Below are positions 36,591 through 45,365 of a stretch of 64,000 nt of DNA, piece by piece; position 1 is the first letter of the stretch; every line of letters starts with the position of its first letter. The stretch lies in assembly GCA_902500825.1 (NCBI GenBank), contig CABVRX010000008.1, forward strand, positions 46,737 through 110,736. The letters run 5' to 3'. The DNA comes from an uncultured Nitrospira sp. Lineage in GTDB: Bacteria > Nitrospirota > Nitrospiria > Nitrospirales > Nitrospiraceae. The notes under the pieces are model-generated. The model ran no database searches. It was not told the DNA's origin and saw nothing but the letters and a program-made list of their open reading frames with translations. Both the position numbers and the translations under genes were made by a program.

Positions 36591-36903
36591 CATATATATG
36601 TGAGTGCTCAATAGTTGACACATAATGAAAAGAACGCAACCGTTTGAGCCTGCTCAGTTCTTGACCCGTCCATCTCGTAGTAAAAACTGGGTTGGTTCCT
36701 AGTAAGAGTGAAGCACGACGACTCATCAGTTTGAGATCGACGGATAGAAACAGAGTGGCGCCAACGCCCCCCTCACAGTCATCGAGGGCAAGCAGTATCG
36801 GCTCAAGATCGGTCGACGCAAATTTTCGCTTGTAAAGCTGGGTCGTTAACGGCTGTTTCTTGACTTGTGGTTAATTCCACGCGTAGGATGCGAGCCAGCC
36901 AGA
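36591..36903 (+). other. Gene-poor stretch before tRNA-Gly with a possible coding remnant
   Basis: About 310 bases without a complete gene. The 12-base palindrome ACATATATATGT overlaps the end of the permease gene (36590-36601). An open stretch at 36748-36849 lacks a start and ends in a protein-like tail (VIEGKQYRLKIGRRKFSLVK, stop at 36847), possibly the remains of a lost gene. The last part holds the tRNA promoter. Confidence 0.35.
36860..36889 (+). promoter_or_regulatory. Predicted promoter of tRNA-Gly
   Basis: TTGACT (36860-36865) and TAGGAT (36884-36889) are 18 bases apart, placing a start point about eight bases upstream of the mature tRNA end. Confidence 0.5.
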
Positions 36904-36978
36904 GCGGGCGTAGCTCAGTGGTAGAGTCCTAGCTTCCCAAGCTAGTTGTCGTGGGTTCAAATCCCATCGCCCGCTCCA
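36904..36978 (+). tRNA. tRNA-Gly (anticodon CCC)
   Basis: A full cloverleaf can be drawn. Acceptor GCGGGCG (36904-36910) pairs with CGCCCGC (36968-36974), the discriminator is T and CCA is encoded (36976-36978). The anticodon stem CTAGC/GCTAG encloses loop TTCCCAA with anticodon CCC at 36936-36938, reading GGG. The T arm contains GGTTCAAATCC. U at the discriminator position is usual for bacterial tRNA-Gly. Confidence 0.97.
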
Positions 36979-37207
36979 AAATTTTCAATCACTTCGCACA
37001 CAGCTTCCGCCGCCATAGTTTCTCTACCACGGCTTCAGTCACAGTTGCTTTGAAAATCGGACTATCCCGTCCAATTTTGAACCAGCTATTGGAGATCAAT
37101 TCTCCTGACCCCATCTTGAGAGGGATTGGAGTCTTCCTACACAGACTGTTAGGAATGCCGCACTACTTTTCCAAGGCTCAGGCCCGGTTTCACCTAGGGA
37201 GACACGC

Positions 37208-37993
37208 ATGCATTTGAAATTGATTCAAAGCCACGTTCTTGGCGTATTGCTTCTCGTCAGCCTTTCTGCTTGTAGCGGTGGTGGTGACACACCGACGCCA
37301 TCTGCTACAGCGTCTCCTGCATCCCCTGCCGAGGGGCTTTGGACCGGAATCACCAACACCAACGACCGTACTGTGACGGGGGTTGTACTCGATGACGGTG
37401 GCTATTGGTTTCTCTATTCGGCGGTTGGCGATCCCTCGCTCATCGCGGGTGTAGTCCAAGGGGATAGCACCTCACAAAATGGAGCATTGACCTCTTCAAA
37501 CGCCACGGACTTCAGTGTGGAACGAGGAACACCGTTGGTACTCAAGGCCACAGTCGATGGCACCTATACGATGAAGCAAAGTTTAGACGGCACGATTGTC
37601 TATCCGAACAACGCCCCACCCCGAGACACGTTTACGACGACGTACGATAGGGATTATGAGTTGGCTCCAGATATCAACGCGGTGGCGGGGACCTATACCG
37701 GACCGGTGGCTGCAGGTGAAAACGTGTCTGTTGCCGTATCGTCCGCTGGAGACATCATTGGCCACTCTATTACTGGTCCCCCTGCTACTCAGTGTACCTT
37801 CAGCGGTTTATTCAAGCCACGCGCACATGGAAATGTATTTGATGTGACCATCACATTTGGCCCACAAGATACGTGTAGCAACAAAAACGCTACTGTGACG
37901 GGGGTTGGATTCTTTCATGCAGGAAAACTTTACAGCGCCGCATTGAATAGTGATAAGACGAATGGGGTTGTCTTTATCGGCACGAAGCCGTAA
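37208..37993 (+). CDS. Uncharacterised Ser/Thr-rich lipoprotein
   Basis: I do not recognise the family. A signal peptide ends in lipobox L19-S20-A21-C22, followed by a Gly/Ser/Thr/Pro linker and a strand-rich domain of about 220 residues with repeated GTYTG/GTYTM elements near residues 119 and 163. Two cysteines near residues 200 and 225 could form a disulfide. It suggests a secreted beta-sandwich protein. AGGGAG precedes the ATG. It stands alone behind the tRNA. Confidence 0.6.
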   Translation: MHLKLIQSHVLGVLLLVSLSACSGGGDTPTPSATASPASPAEGLWTGITNTNDRTVTGVVLDDGGYWFLYSAVGDPSLIAGVVQGDSTSQNGALTSSNATDFSVERGTPLVLKATVDGTYTMKQSLDGTIVYPNNAPPRDTFTTTYDRDYELAPDINAVAGTYTGPVAAGENVSVAVSSAGDIIGHSITGPPATQCTFSGLFKPRAHGNVFDVTITFGPQDTCSNKNATVTGVGFFHAGKLYSAALNSDKTNGVVFIGTKP

Positions 37994-38270
37994 TCGATAG
38001 AGTGCGAGACGGTCCATTCTCTTTTGGCGGCGGGGTCCACTTCGAGGGTGGTCACTTCGGAAGCTGCCGCCGGTTTCGTCCTAGGTAATGCACAATTTCC
38101 CCGTTCATCTATCGACGCAGTCCCCGGTTTTCGATCCTTCCCAATCAAATTTACCAGAGCGACGGCTTGTTTAGTCCAAGACGGGTCGGTTGCCGTTGGA
38201 TGACACCTCGCATAAAATCCTTTGATATTGCATAACTGTCGTTGCGGTGACCTTCATGAAAGGTTTGATC

Positions 38271-38585
38271 ATGATGCACAAACAGATGCTCGTGCTTTGC
38301 GTAGTTACGTTTCTAGGCGGAGCCGTAGGTGGGGCGCTCAGCACTCAACTGCTTGTTCCAAATTCAGTCAACGCGCAAAAACCTAACGGAGTGAACGCCG
38401 AGGAGTTTTTACTGTTGGATGCAAAAGGAAAAGCTCGAGCGGGTCTTGGGTTGGATGCAAACGGCGAAGTCGGACTCGTGCTCAGGAGCAAGGACGGCAA
38501 CCGCACCCTGACTCTCTCTCCTGACGATCCGTCGGTCATCAAGTTGGTTGAACGGGGAGGTCGGATTCTCTGGGAGGCGCCGTAA
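38271..38585 (+). CDS. Small exported or membrane-anchored protein
   Basis: A 104-residue protein with an N-terminal hydrophobic segment (MLVLCVVTFLGGAVGGALST) and a soluble part containing EEFLLLDAKGKARAGLGLDA and SKDGNRTLTLSPDDPSV. Such short repeats of DxxGKxRxxLG resemble small secreted proteins of unknown role found in several phyla. ATG 38271 is chosen because AAAGG lies seven bases upstream; ATG 38256 and GTG 38247 are alternatives. No functional assignment. Confidence 0.6.
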   Translation: MMHKQMLVLCVVTFLGGAVGGALSTQLLVPNSVNAQKPNGVNAEEFLLLDAKGKARAGLGLDANGEVGLVLRSKDGNRTLTLSPDDPSVIKLVERGGRILWEAP

Positions 38586-38610
38586 CTTCTGCACGAAGAA
38601 CGAAAGGCCG

Positions 38611-38802
38611 TCAGACCGCTTTTCGGACTAACCCGGAACGCAAACAGCGCGTACACACCCGAATACGCCGATGGCTCTTGCCGACCAGAGCGCGAACGGT
38701 CTGGATATTAGGATTGAACACTCGCCTGGTCTTATTGTTCGCGTGACTGACATTATTGCCGGATACAGGCTTCTTTTGACAAATCTCACATTGTAACGCC
38801 AC
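38611..38802 (-). CDS. rpmB: 50S ribosomal protein L28 (zinc-binding form)
   Basis: A 63-residue L28, beginning [21 protein letters not shown] with conserved [13 protein letters not shown]. Two CxxC pairs (CEIC near the start, CTRC near residue 50) show it is the zinc-containing form. Translation starts at GTG 38802 with GGGAG eight bases upstream. It stands alone here; rpmG, its frequent partner, is absent. Confidence 0.94.
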   Translation of the reverse strand: MALQCEICQKKPVSGNNVSHANNKTRRVFNPNIQTVRALVGKSHRRIRVCTRCLRSGLVRKAV

Positions 38803-38846
38803 AGTCGTACTCCCTTCCCACTGAGTGAATCAGAGTCAGCGTACGG

Positions 38847-38876
38847 ATAGTACCATAGCCTGCTGAATACCCACAA
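38847..38876 (-). promoter_or_regulatory. Predicted extended -10 promoter of rpmB
   Basis: On the reverse strand TTGTGG (38871-38876) and TACTAT (38847-38852) are 18 bases apart, with a TG one base upstream of the -10 box. The leader to the rpmB start would be about 40 bases. Confidence 0.5.
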
Positions 38877-38928
38877 GCGCCAGATGCTTCTGCGATGGAG
38901 TTGGAATAAAAGCCGCGCATGATTGAAC

Positions 38929-38958
38929 TTGACAAGTTTTGATGCCGTCTCCTATTGT
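38929..38958 (+). promoter_or_regulatory. Predicted promoter of the btuFCD riboswitch transcript
   Basis: TTGACA (38929-38934) and TATTGT (38953-38958) are 18 bases apart, just upstream of the riboswitch core. Initiation near 38965 would include the whole aptamer. Confidence 0.5.
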
Positions 38959-38959
38959 G

Positions 38960-39121
38960 CTGTCCGTTGTGACTTCTGAGTAAGGGAAGAGGGTGTGAAT
39001 CCCTCGCGGTCCCGCCGCTGTCAATGGGGACGAAACCCGTTATGCCACTGTTTTGAGGCCTAACACGCTTCAGATGGGAAGGCCGGGGAGTAGGACGAAC
39101 CATGAGCCAGAAGACCTGCTC
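38960..39121 (+). promoter_or_regulatory. Cobalamin riboswitch 1 (upstream of btuF-btuC-btuD)
   Basis: The conserved cobalamin-aptamer elements appear in order: GGGAAgagggTGtGAaTCCC near 38993, CCCGCCGCTGTCAA near 39023, the B12-box-type GCCACTG near 39042, GGGAAGGCcgggGAGTAGG near 39076, and the closing GAGCCAGAAGACCTGC ending near 39120. It lies about 40 bases before btuF. AdoCbl binding should shut down expression of the uptake genes. The boundaries are approximate. Confidence 0.92.
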
Positions 39122-39159
39122 AGAAAATTGACCGTCGTTCCCTCGAGGCTGGGGAACGG

Positions 39160-40221
39160 GTGAGGATGAAGAAGCGGGTGCAATCCTCAGGGTCTCTTCA
39201 GGCCTTGAGGATTTTTCTTTTGAGCCGATCGCATCGACATCACTCCGTCGTGAGCCTATGCTTTCTGGTGGTGCTGTCCGTGTTTCTTGCACAGGCGGCT
39301 GAATGTGGGCAAGGAGATTTTGGTGAGATGAAGCGCCGGCAGCAGGGAATCCTCACCGGCATGCCCTTTATGGCGCATGTGTCGTCACGATCGTTTGTAG
39401 ATGATGCCGGAAGGAATATCTACTTGGCGAAGCCGCCTGTCCGGATTATCTCTTTAGCCCCCAGCGTTACCGAAATGGTGTTTGCCATCGGCGCCGAAGA
39501 TCGGCTGGTGGCCGTCACGGATTTTTGTGATTTCCCGCCCGAAGCGGCGGCCAAAACAAAAATCGGCTACTCCAACCCCAATCTCGAAGTGATTATGGCG
39601 CTTAAACCGGACCTTGTCTTGGCGCCGAAGGAATTTCTCAGGCCGGATGTTGTCGCCGCGTTGGATCAACTCAAGGTTCCGGTGTTTGTGATGGCCGCGA
39701 CAACCATCGAAGATATTCTTGCTCACCTCGGCACACTTGGACGGATGCTAGGTCATCCGGCTGCCGCAACCGACTTGACGATGAATCTGAGGCGAGAACT
39801 CACGGAGATCAAGTCACGGATGGAAACACGACCGCCGATCCGTGTGCTGTACGTACTGAATAGTCAGCCGCTGATCACGGTTGGGCCAGGAAGTTTTATC
39901 GATCAGTTGATCACACTCGCTGGCGGGGTCAATGTTGCCGCCAAGAGCGCCACACCCTATCCGCGTCTGAACATGGAAACCGTCTTGTCGGAAGACCCCG
40001 AGGCATTGATCTTTCCGGTTGGGCAAGCTGAAGGAATTTCCGAGAGTGAACAGCAGACCTGGCGGCAATGGGCTGGGATGACCGCGGTCAAACGGGGGCG
40101 TCTCCACCAGATTCCTGCCAGTTTGTTGAATCGGCCGGGGCCACGTATTGTGCAGGCCCTCAGGAAGTTGGCGGACATCATTCATCCCGAATCGGCTCAG
40201 GCACAGTCGATGAATCAGTAG
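39160..40221 (+). CDS. btuF: Periplasmic corrinoid-binding protein BtuF-like
   Basis: A 353-residue substrate-binding protein of the helical-backbone (class III) type. An N-terminal export segment (VVSLCFLVVLSVFLAQAAECG) precedes the typical start of the mature domain VRIISLAPSVTEMVFAIGAEDRLVAVTDFC and the ALKPDLVLAP element. Position directly behind a cobalamin riboswitch and before btuC and btuD makes corrinoid the likely ligand rather than iron-siderophore. GTG 39160 is used because GGGGAA lies just upstream; ATG 39166 is the alternative. Confidence 0.9.
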   Translation: MRMKKRVQSSGSLQALRIFLLSRSHRHHSVVSLCFLVVLSVFLAQAAECGQGDFGEMKRRQQGILTGMPFMAHVSSRSFVDDAGRNIYLAKPPVRIISLAPSVTEMVFAIGAEDRLVAVTDFCDFPPEAAAKTKIGYSNPNLEVIMALKPDLVLAPKEFLRPDVVAALDQLKVPVFVMAATTIEDILAHLGTLGRMLGHPAAATDLTMNLRRELTEIKSRMETRPPIRVLYVLNSQPLITVGPGSFIDQLITLAGGVNVAAKSATPYPRLNMETVLSEDPEALIFPVGQAEGISESEQQTWRQWAGMTAVKRGRLHQIPASLLNRPGPRIVQALRKLADIIHPESAQAQSMNQ

Positions 40222-40231
40222 CAAGGATGAC

Positions 40232-41380
40232 ATGGCCTCGCCGACTTCTCAACTCGCACCGGCCGATTCACCCTCGGTCGTTCCTCCTCTTTTGACCGGA
40301 AACAGCGTTGAGCAGATGCGGGCATGGAACTACAGCCGATCGATTCTGACGTTCCAACGTTGGATCGTCATCATCGGCGGCCTCACTGTAGCCAGCCTGG
40401 CTGTATGCGCGTTGTGTCTCCAATTCGGCGCCACGAAGCTTGATATGGGAACTGTCATGTCGGCGCTAAGTCGGTTGCCGGATACCGGAGCACTCGATGG
40501 CGCAGGAGGTGATACCTCAGCGGTAATCATGCTTCATATTCGGTTGCCACGTGTCCTGACAGGTTTTCTCGTCGGAGGCAGTCTCGCAGTCGTCGGTGTG
40601 ACGCTGCAAGCCCTGTTGAGAAACCCTCTCGCGGATCCCTATGTCCTTGGTGTCTCAAGCGGAGCTGCATTGGGAGTATCGTTGGCCATGCTCTTCGGCA
40701 TCGGGACGACGCTGGCGTTTCTGCCGGGGCTGCCTCTCTTTGGATTTATCGGCGGCTTGTTATCACTGGTGGTGATGTATCAATTGGCTCGCTCGCGGGG
40801 GTGTTTGCCGATTCAGAGCGTGTTGTTGGCCGGTGTGATTCTCAACGCCATGTTGACCGCCTTGATCATGTTCATCACCTCCATCATGGATCCCAATCGT
40901 TCAGCCGGACTCATGGCGTGGTTAATGGGTTCTCTGGCGGTGACGAACTACGGGATACTGTCGAGCTTTGCTCTCTATGTGGTGGGAGGGGCGTCCCTAC
41001 TGTTGCAGAAGGCTCAGACGATGAACATCCTGACATTTGGTGAGGAAACGGCGCGTTCATTGGGCATCGAGACAGAACGGGTCAAGAAACACCTATTTGT
41101 TCTTTCCGCATTGTTGACGGGAGCAGTGGTATCCGTGAGCGGGATGATCGGTTTTGTCGGCATGATCGTTCCACATATGGTCCGCATGCTGGTCGGGTCC
41201 GATCATCGCGTGCTGCTGCCGGTTGCGATGCTGACGGGAGGAATGTTTCTGGTGGTATCCGATACGATTGCTCGAACCATTCTGGCACCGGCTGAAATTC
41301 CCGTAGGGATCGTGACCGCCCTCGCCGGTGGCCCGCTGTTTCTCTATCTCCTCCTGTGGCGGAAGGATCAATTGGCATGA
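40232..41380 (+). CDS. btuC: Corrinoid ABC transporter permease BtuC-like (FecCD family)
   Basis: A 382-residue permease with about ten transmembrane helices. Conserved FecCD features are RLPRVLTGFLVGGSLAVVG, LLRNPLADPYVLGVSSGAALG, and GMIGFVGMIVPHMVRMLVGSDHR near the C-terminus. It has a non-conserved soluble N-terminus of about 45 residues before the first helix. AAGGA precedes ATG 40232. Its stop overlaps the ATPase start (ATGA). Confidence 0.93.
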   Translation: MASPTSQLAPADSPSVVPPLLTGNSVEQMRAWNYSRSILTFQRWIVIIGGLTVASLAVCALCLQFGATKLDMGTVMSALSRLPDTGALDGAGGDTSAVIMLHIRLPRVLTGFLVGGSLAVVGVTLQALLRNPLADPYVLGVSSGAALGVSLAMLFGIGTTLAFLPGLPLFGFIGGLLSLVVMYQLARSRGCLPIQSVLLAGVILNAMLTALIMFITSIMDPNRSAGLMAWLMGSLAVTNYGILSSFALYVVGGASLLLQKAQTMNILTFGEETARSLGIETERVKKHLFVLSALLTGAVVSVSGMIGFVGMIVPHMVRMLVGSDHRVLLPVAMLTGGMFLVVSDTIARTILAPAEIPVGIVTALAGGPLFLYLLLWRKDQLA

Positions 41381-42279
41381 TCGGCGCGAATGAACAGCGA
41401 GTGGGCCCAGAAGTCGCAGCCGGTTCTGTTACCCATGAGGCCTGCCCTGTTGCCTACGACATTCAGCGCGTTCGATTCCAGTATCGTTCAGATACATTAC
41501 CCGATGCTGAGTGGGTGCTCAACGACGTGGGCTTTCAAGTCAAGGCCGGTGAGGTCCTGGGCATCGTTGGGCCGAACGGGTCCGGGAAAACCTCACTGCT
41601 GAAAGTATTGGCAAAAATTCTCACCCCACAACAGGGCACGCTCCGCCTCTTTGAACATAATCTGGCGATCTTGCCCCAGCAAGACGTCGCGCGCCTGGTT
41701 GCCTACGTTCCTCAGGAGACTCAACAGCCGTTCTCGTTTACTGTTGCCGAGACCGTGGTGATGGGACGATTCGCTCAGCGGACTCCTACCTTGTGGTCCG
41801 GCGGATTTGGATGGGAAGACGAGACGGATATCACCGTTGCCGCACATGCCATGGCCATGGTGGATATCACGCATCTTGCGGCGCGTCTCATTACCAGCCT
41901 TTCCGGCGGCGAGCGACAACGTGCCATCATCGCTCGCGCGCTGGCTCAATCTCCGACAGTGTTGTTGCTCGACGAACCGACGGCCTTTCTCGATTTACAG
42001 CATCAAATCGACATCTGCCGAGTCATACGACAGCTCAAAGAAGAACGAGGATTCACCATTGTTCTTGTCTCCCATGATTTGAATCTTGTGAGTCAGTATT
42101 GCGATCGAATTCTATTGTTAGATCGCGGTCGGGTGATACGGCTGGGTCATCCTGAAGAAGTGATCGAGCCGGAGATCTTGGAATCTGTGTATCGGTGCCA
42201 AGTGCTGGTCGATCGGCATCCGAGTTCAGGATTGCCTCGGGTCACTCTTCCCAGCCGCCCGGTCTCTCAAGGAACATGA
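41377..42279 (+). CDS. btuD: Corrinoid ABC transporter ATPase BtuD-like
   Basis: A 300-residue FepC/BtuD-type ATPase with Walker A GPNGSGKTSLLK, Q-loop VPQETQQPFSFTV, signature LSGGERQRAIIARAL, Walker B LLLDEPTAFLD and switch VLVSHDLN. About 35 extra residues precede the ATP-binding domain. ATG 41377 lies in the ATGA overlap with btuC. The nitrilase gene follows after one base. Confidence 0.94.
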   Translation: MIGANEQRVGPEVAAGSVTHEACPVAYDIQRVRFQYRSDTLPDAEWVLNDVGFQVKAGEVLGIVGPNGSGKTSLLKVLAKILTPQQGTLRLFEHNLAILPQQDVARLVAYVPQETQQPFSFTVAETVVMGRFAQRTPTLWSGGFGWEDETDITVAAHAMAMVDITHLAARLITSLSGGERQRAIIARALAQSPTVLLLDEPTAFLDLQHQIDICRVIRQLKEERGFTIVLVSHDLNLVSQYCDRILLLDRGRVIRLGHPEEVIEPEILESVYRCQVLVDRHPSSGLPRVTLPSRPVSQGT

Positions 42280-42280
42280 C

Positions 42281-43051
42281 ATGAGAACGGGGAAAATCGC
42301 GTTGCTTCATCTTGAGACGGTTCCCGGCGCTATAGAGCAGAACCGGTACGTCATCGTCGAAGCCATCAAGCATGCCGCCGCAACCGGGGCCGAGTGGATC
42401 GTGACACCGGAGCTTGCGGTCTGCGGACTTCAGTTCGCACACGTCGTCGGCTCGGATTGGATACAGACGCAACCCGATCCATGGATGCAGCAGGTCTGTA
42501 AACTGGTTAGGACATTGAGACGAACCGTATTTCTTGGTTGCCCGGAGCGGGATGGTAATCGGTTCTACAACTCAGTGTTTGTCATCGGTCCGACTGGTGA
42601 GATCATGGGGAAACACCGCAAGATCAATGTGGCGAGCGATTCGCTGGCATGGTCGAGCCCCGGCGACATCGTCGCTCCGATCGAGTGCGATGGGATTAAG
42701 GTCGGCGTACTCATCTGCAGCGACGTCTATACATCGAATATCGTCCGAGGGCTTAAGTTTGACGGCGCACAGATGTTGGTCTCGCCCGCATCGTGGGGTC
42801 CCGGCATTCACGGTCCGAACGGGGAATGGGAGCAGCGGACCCATGAAACAGGACTCCCACTGGTCGTCTGTAACCGAACCGGCGCAGAGAAGACCCTGGA
42901 TTTCTGGAACGCTCCGAGTCTGGTCGTACAGAACGGCAGGCGGGTGCTTGCACACACATCCAAGAAGTCCGCCGTGCTGACGTTCGACTGGGATTTCGAC
43001 GGCATGATGCTGCGTTCATCAAGGTACTCGATAGACTACATCCGACAGTGA
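42281..43051 (+). CDS. Nitrilase-superfamily carbon-nitrogen hydrolase in a corrinoid operon
   Basis: A 256-residue amidase or nitrilase fold protein with the catalytic triad intact: E44 (TPELAV), K114 (GKHRKIN) and C146 (VGVLICSDVY). It begins one base after btuD, so it should share the riboswitch-controlled transcript. Members hydrolyse amides, nitriles or carbamoyl groups, or act as glutaminase domains. Corrinoids carry several amide side chains, so an amidase acting on an imported corrinoid is conceivable, but nothing here proves the substrate. The next riboswitch begins about 85 bases downstream. Confidence 0.85.
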   Translation: MRTGKIALLHLETVPGAIEQNRYVIVEAIKHAAATGAEWIVTPELAVCGLQFAHVVGSDWIQTQPDPWMQQVCKLVRTLRRTVFLGCPERDGNRFYNSVFVIGPTGEIMGKHRKINVASDSLAWSSPGDIVAPIECDGIKVGVLICSDVYTSNIVRGLKFDGAQMLVSPASWGPGIHGPNGEWEQRTHETGLPLVVCNRTGAEKTLDFWNAPSLVVQNGRRVLAHTSKKSAVLTFDWDFDGMMLRSSRYSIDYIRQ

Positions 43052-43129
43052 TACGACGGTTGATCGTGGGCAGGAAGAGAGGCACCCCTCTCCTGCATGG
43101 GAAGCCGGGTGCACAACATTTATTCTGGG

Positions 43130-43302
43130 GGGGGATTCTTTAAGACCATACCGTCAGCGACGGGGAAGATGGTGCAAATCCATCACGGTGCCGCCACTGT
43201 AAGCGGGGAGTGACTCTGCCTGACGCCACTGTGTGCCTCGGCACATGGGAAGGCGCAGAGAACACGACGATCCGCAAGTCAGGAGACCCAACTGCCGGGA
43301 TT
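43130..43302 (+). promoter_or_regulatory. Cobalamin riboswitch 2 (upstream of btuB and the cob operon)
   Basis: The aptamer core is clear: GGGAAgatggTGcaAATCC near 43163, CGGTGCCGCCACTGTAA near 43186, GCCACTGTG near 43225, the variable hairpin TGCCTCGGCA, TGGGAAGGCGCAGAG near 43246 and CGCAAGTCAGGAGACCC near 43274. It sits about 30 bases before the btuB ATG, close enough to mask its ribosome-binding site. The boundaries are approximate, and I see no clear promoter box pair upstream. Confidence 0.92.
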
Positions 43303-43334
43303 ATCGACACCCTTCGAGTCAAAGGGAGGTTTCC

Positions 43335-45359
43335 ATGTTTGGGTTTGTAGCTCGTCGTATTTTTTGTACATGCGTTCTTTTCTTGTGGATCGCGGTTCTC
43401 GTGCATCCAGCCTCGGCTCAGGAAGTCGCAATGGCCGACCAACCGGAGATCGAAGTTCCGGATGTCGTCGTGAGCGCAACCAAGACCCCCATTCCGGCTA
43501 AACAAGTCACCAGCGCCGTCGCGGTCATCACCGGCGAAGAACTACAGCAGCGGAAAATCAGGACGGTTGCAGAAGCGCTTCGATGGGCGCCGGGACTTGC
43601 TGTCTTTCAAAGTGGAGGACTTGGCACCACGGTCGATGTGCGGATGCGTGGAGGAACACCGGAGCAGACGCTCGTCTTGATCGATGGCGCGATCGTCAAC
43701 AGCGCCACCATTGGGACCTTCAATTTTGCCAACCTGACCTCCGACAACATCGAACGGATTGAAATCCTGCGCGGTAGCCAGAGCATGCTCTGGGGATCGG
43801 ATGCGATGGGTGGTGTGATCAATATCACGACAAAGCGCGGACGGGACAAACCCAATGTGTCCGCATTTGCCGAATACGGATCGTTCAACACGATTCGAGA
43901 AGGAGGCGGCCTGTCCGGGAAAAAAGGGCCCATTGATTTTTCCGGATCGATCACGCGTTTGGATACGGCAGGCTTTTCGGCGATCAACTATCGGCGCGGA
44001 GCAGCAGAGCGCGATGGCTATCACAACTGGCAAGGATCGGTTCGGCTTGGTGCAGACCTGCCAAAGGATGGGCACCTGGACTTCAGTTTCCGCTGGTTGG
44101 ACGGCATCGTCCATTTCGATGGATTTGCGTTCAATCCGGTCACCTTCGCTTCCGATCCGGCTGATGTGTTTGGTGCTCGATCACGAAGTACACAGTACGT
44201 CTTCGCCGGCAACTATGCACAGCCGCTGACCAGCTGGTGGTTACAAAAACTTACTTTGTCAAGGGCGACTGAAAATCTGGGGAGTGACGGCGGTGCAGTT
44301 GAACGTAATCTTGTGACTGGGGCCACGGGACTGATAGGGTTTCCGTTCAGGTCTCAAATTGAAACAGTCAGTAATCGGATTGAATGGCAGCATAATATTC
44401 AAGTCGGTAAACCGCTGTTGTTGACAGCAGGCTATCAGTTTCGGGAGCAAAAGGGCGATAATCGCGATCTCCTGACGAATACGACCGTGTTTGAGAATAA
44501 AGTCGTCAGTAGCCATGCAGGATTTGGAGAGGCACAGTTGAATCTTTGGGATCGCGTGTTTGGAACGGCGGGTATTCGTCAGGATGAGTACAACGTATTT
44601 GGAAGCGCCACAACCTATCGTGTGACAGGAGGGTACCTGCACAAGGAAACCGGCACAAAGTTGCGCGGCAGTTATGCCACAGGATTTCGGGCTCCCACGA
44701 TCAATCAATTATTCTTTCCTGGATTTGGAAACCCGAACTTGCAGCCTGAGAAGAGCCAAGCGTTGGACGCAGCTGTCGAGCAGACATTGCCTCATGATCT
44801 GGGTTCCATCAGCGTGGGATACTTTTGGACTCGATATCGAAACCTGATTTTGTCGGTGTTCGATCCGGCCGAATGTACGGTCCCTGGCTCGTTCGGATTC
44901 TGCGCGCAGAATGTCGGATTGGCCAGAGCGGAAGGCGTAGAAGTCAGCACGAAGCTGAAATTGTTCCATGATAGACCATGGATGAAAAACTTGGAGCTGC
45001 ACGTCCATTATACGTACGCGGCGACGCGAGATATCAGTAGTGGATCGGACTCACGCCTTCCAAAGTGGCCACTTCATCAAGTGACGACGATCATCAGCTA
45101 TCAGCCCGTAGAAAGTTTGCAGGCCAATCTGGAGGGACGATATGTCGGGGAACGGTTCGGCAATGTGGGGAATAGTAATGCGACCCCGTCCTTCGTCGTT
45201 TGGAATCTGTCTGCGAGCTATGACGTGACGAAGTACATGCAAGCCTATCTCCGCTTTGACAACATCTTTAACGAGAAATACGAAGAGACCCTGTTTTTCG
45301 GCACACCGATCCGCTCTATCTTTGGGGGTGTACGGATCAATTATGATCTGCCGCTCTAA
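43335..45359 (+). CDS. btuB: TonB-dependent corrinoid receptor BtuB-like
   Basis: A 674-residue outer-membrane receptor. A signal peptide ends near A28 (HPASAQE), the TonB box is EVPDVVVSATKT, and the plug domain contains LRWAPGLAVFQSGG, VDVRMRGGTPEQTLVLIDG and IERIEILRGSQSMLWGSDAMGG. The rest is a 22-stranded barrel ending in YDLPL, without the common terminal aromatic residue. AAAGGGAGG precedes ATG 43335. The riboswitch immediately upstream makes corrinoids the likely ligand. It is the first gene of the cob operon. Confidence 0.94.
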   Translation: MFGFVARRIFCTCVLFLWIAVLVHPASAQEVAMADQPEIEVPDVVVSATKTPIPAKQVTSAVAVITGEELQQRKIRTVAEALRWAPGLAVFQSGGLGTTVDVRMRGGTPEQTLVLIDGAIVNSATIGTFNFANLTSDNIERIEILRGSQSMLWGSDAMGGVINITTKRGRDKPNVSAFAEYGSFNTIREGGGLSGKKGPIDFSGSITRLDTAGFSAINYRRGAAERDGYHNWQGSVRLGADLPKDGHLDFSFRWLDGIVHFDGFAFNPVTFASDPADVFGARSRSTQYVFAGNYAQPLTSWWLQKLTLSRATENLGSDGGAVERNLVTGATGLIGFPFRSQIETVSNRIEWQHNIQVGKPLLLTAGYQFREQKGDNRDLLTNTTVFENKVVSSHAGFGEAQLNLWDRVFGTAGIRQDEYNVFGSATTYRVTGGYLHKETGTKLRGSYATGFRAPTINQLFFPGFGNPNLQPEKSQALDAAVEQTLPHDLGSISVGYFWTRYRNLILSVFDPAECTVPGSFGFCAQNVGLARAEGVEVSTKLKLFHDRPWMKNLELHVHYTYAATRDISSGSDSRLPKWPLHQVTTIISYQPVESLQANLEGRYVGERFGNVGNSNATPSFVVWNLSASYDVTKYMQAYLRFDNIFNEKYEETLFFGTPIRSIFGGVRINYDLPL

Positions 45360-45365
45360 GCTCGC

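Noticed and set aside
43082..43114. GGCACCC...GGGTGC hairpin after the nitrilase gene as a terminator
   Set aside because: The loop is about 20 bases and no U-tract follows; it could equally belong to the leader of riboswitch 2.
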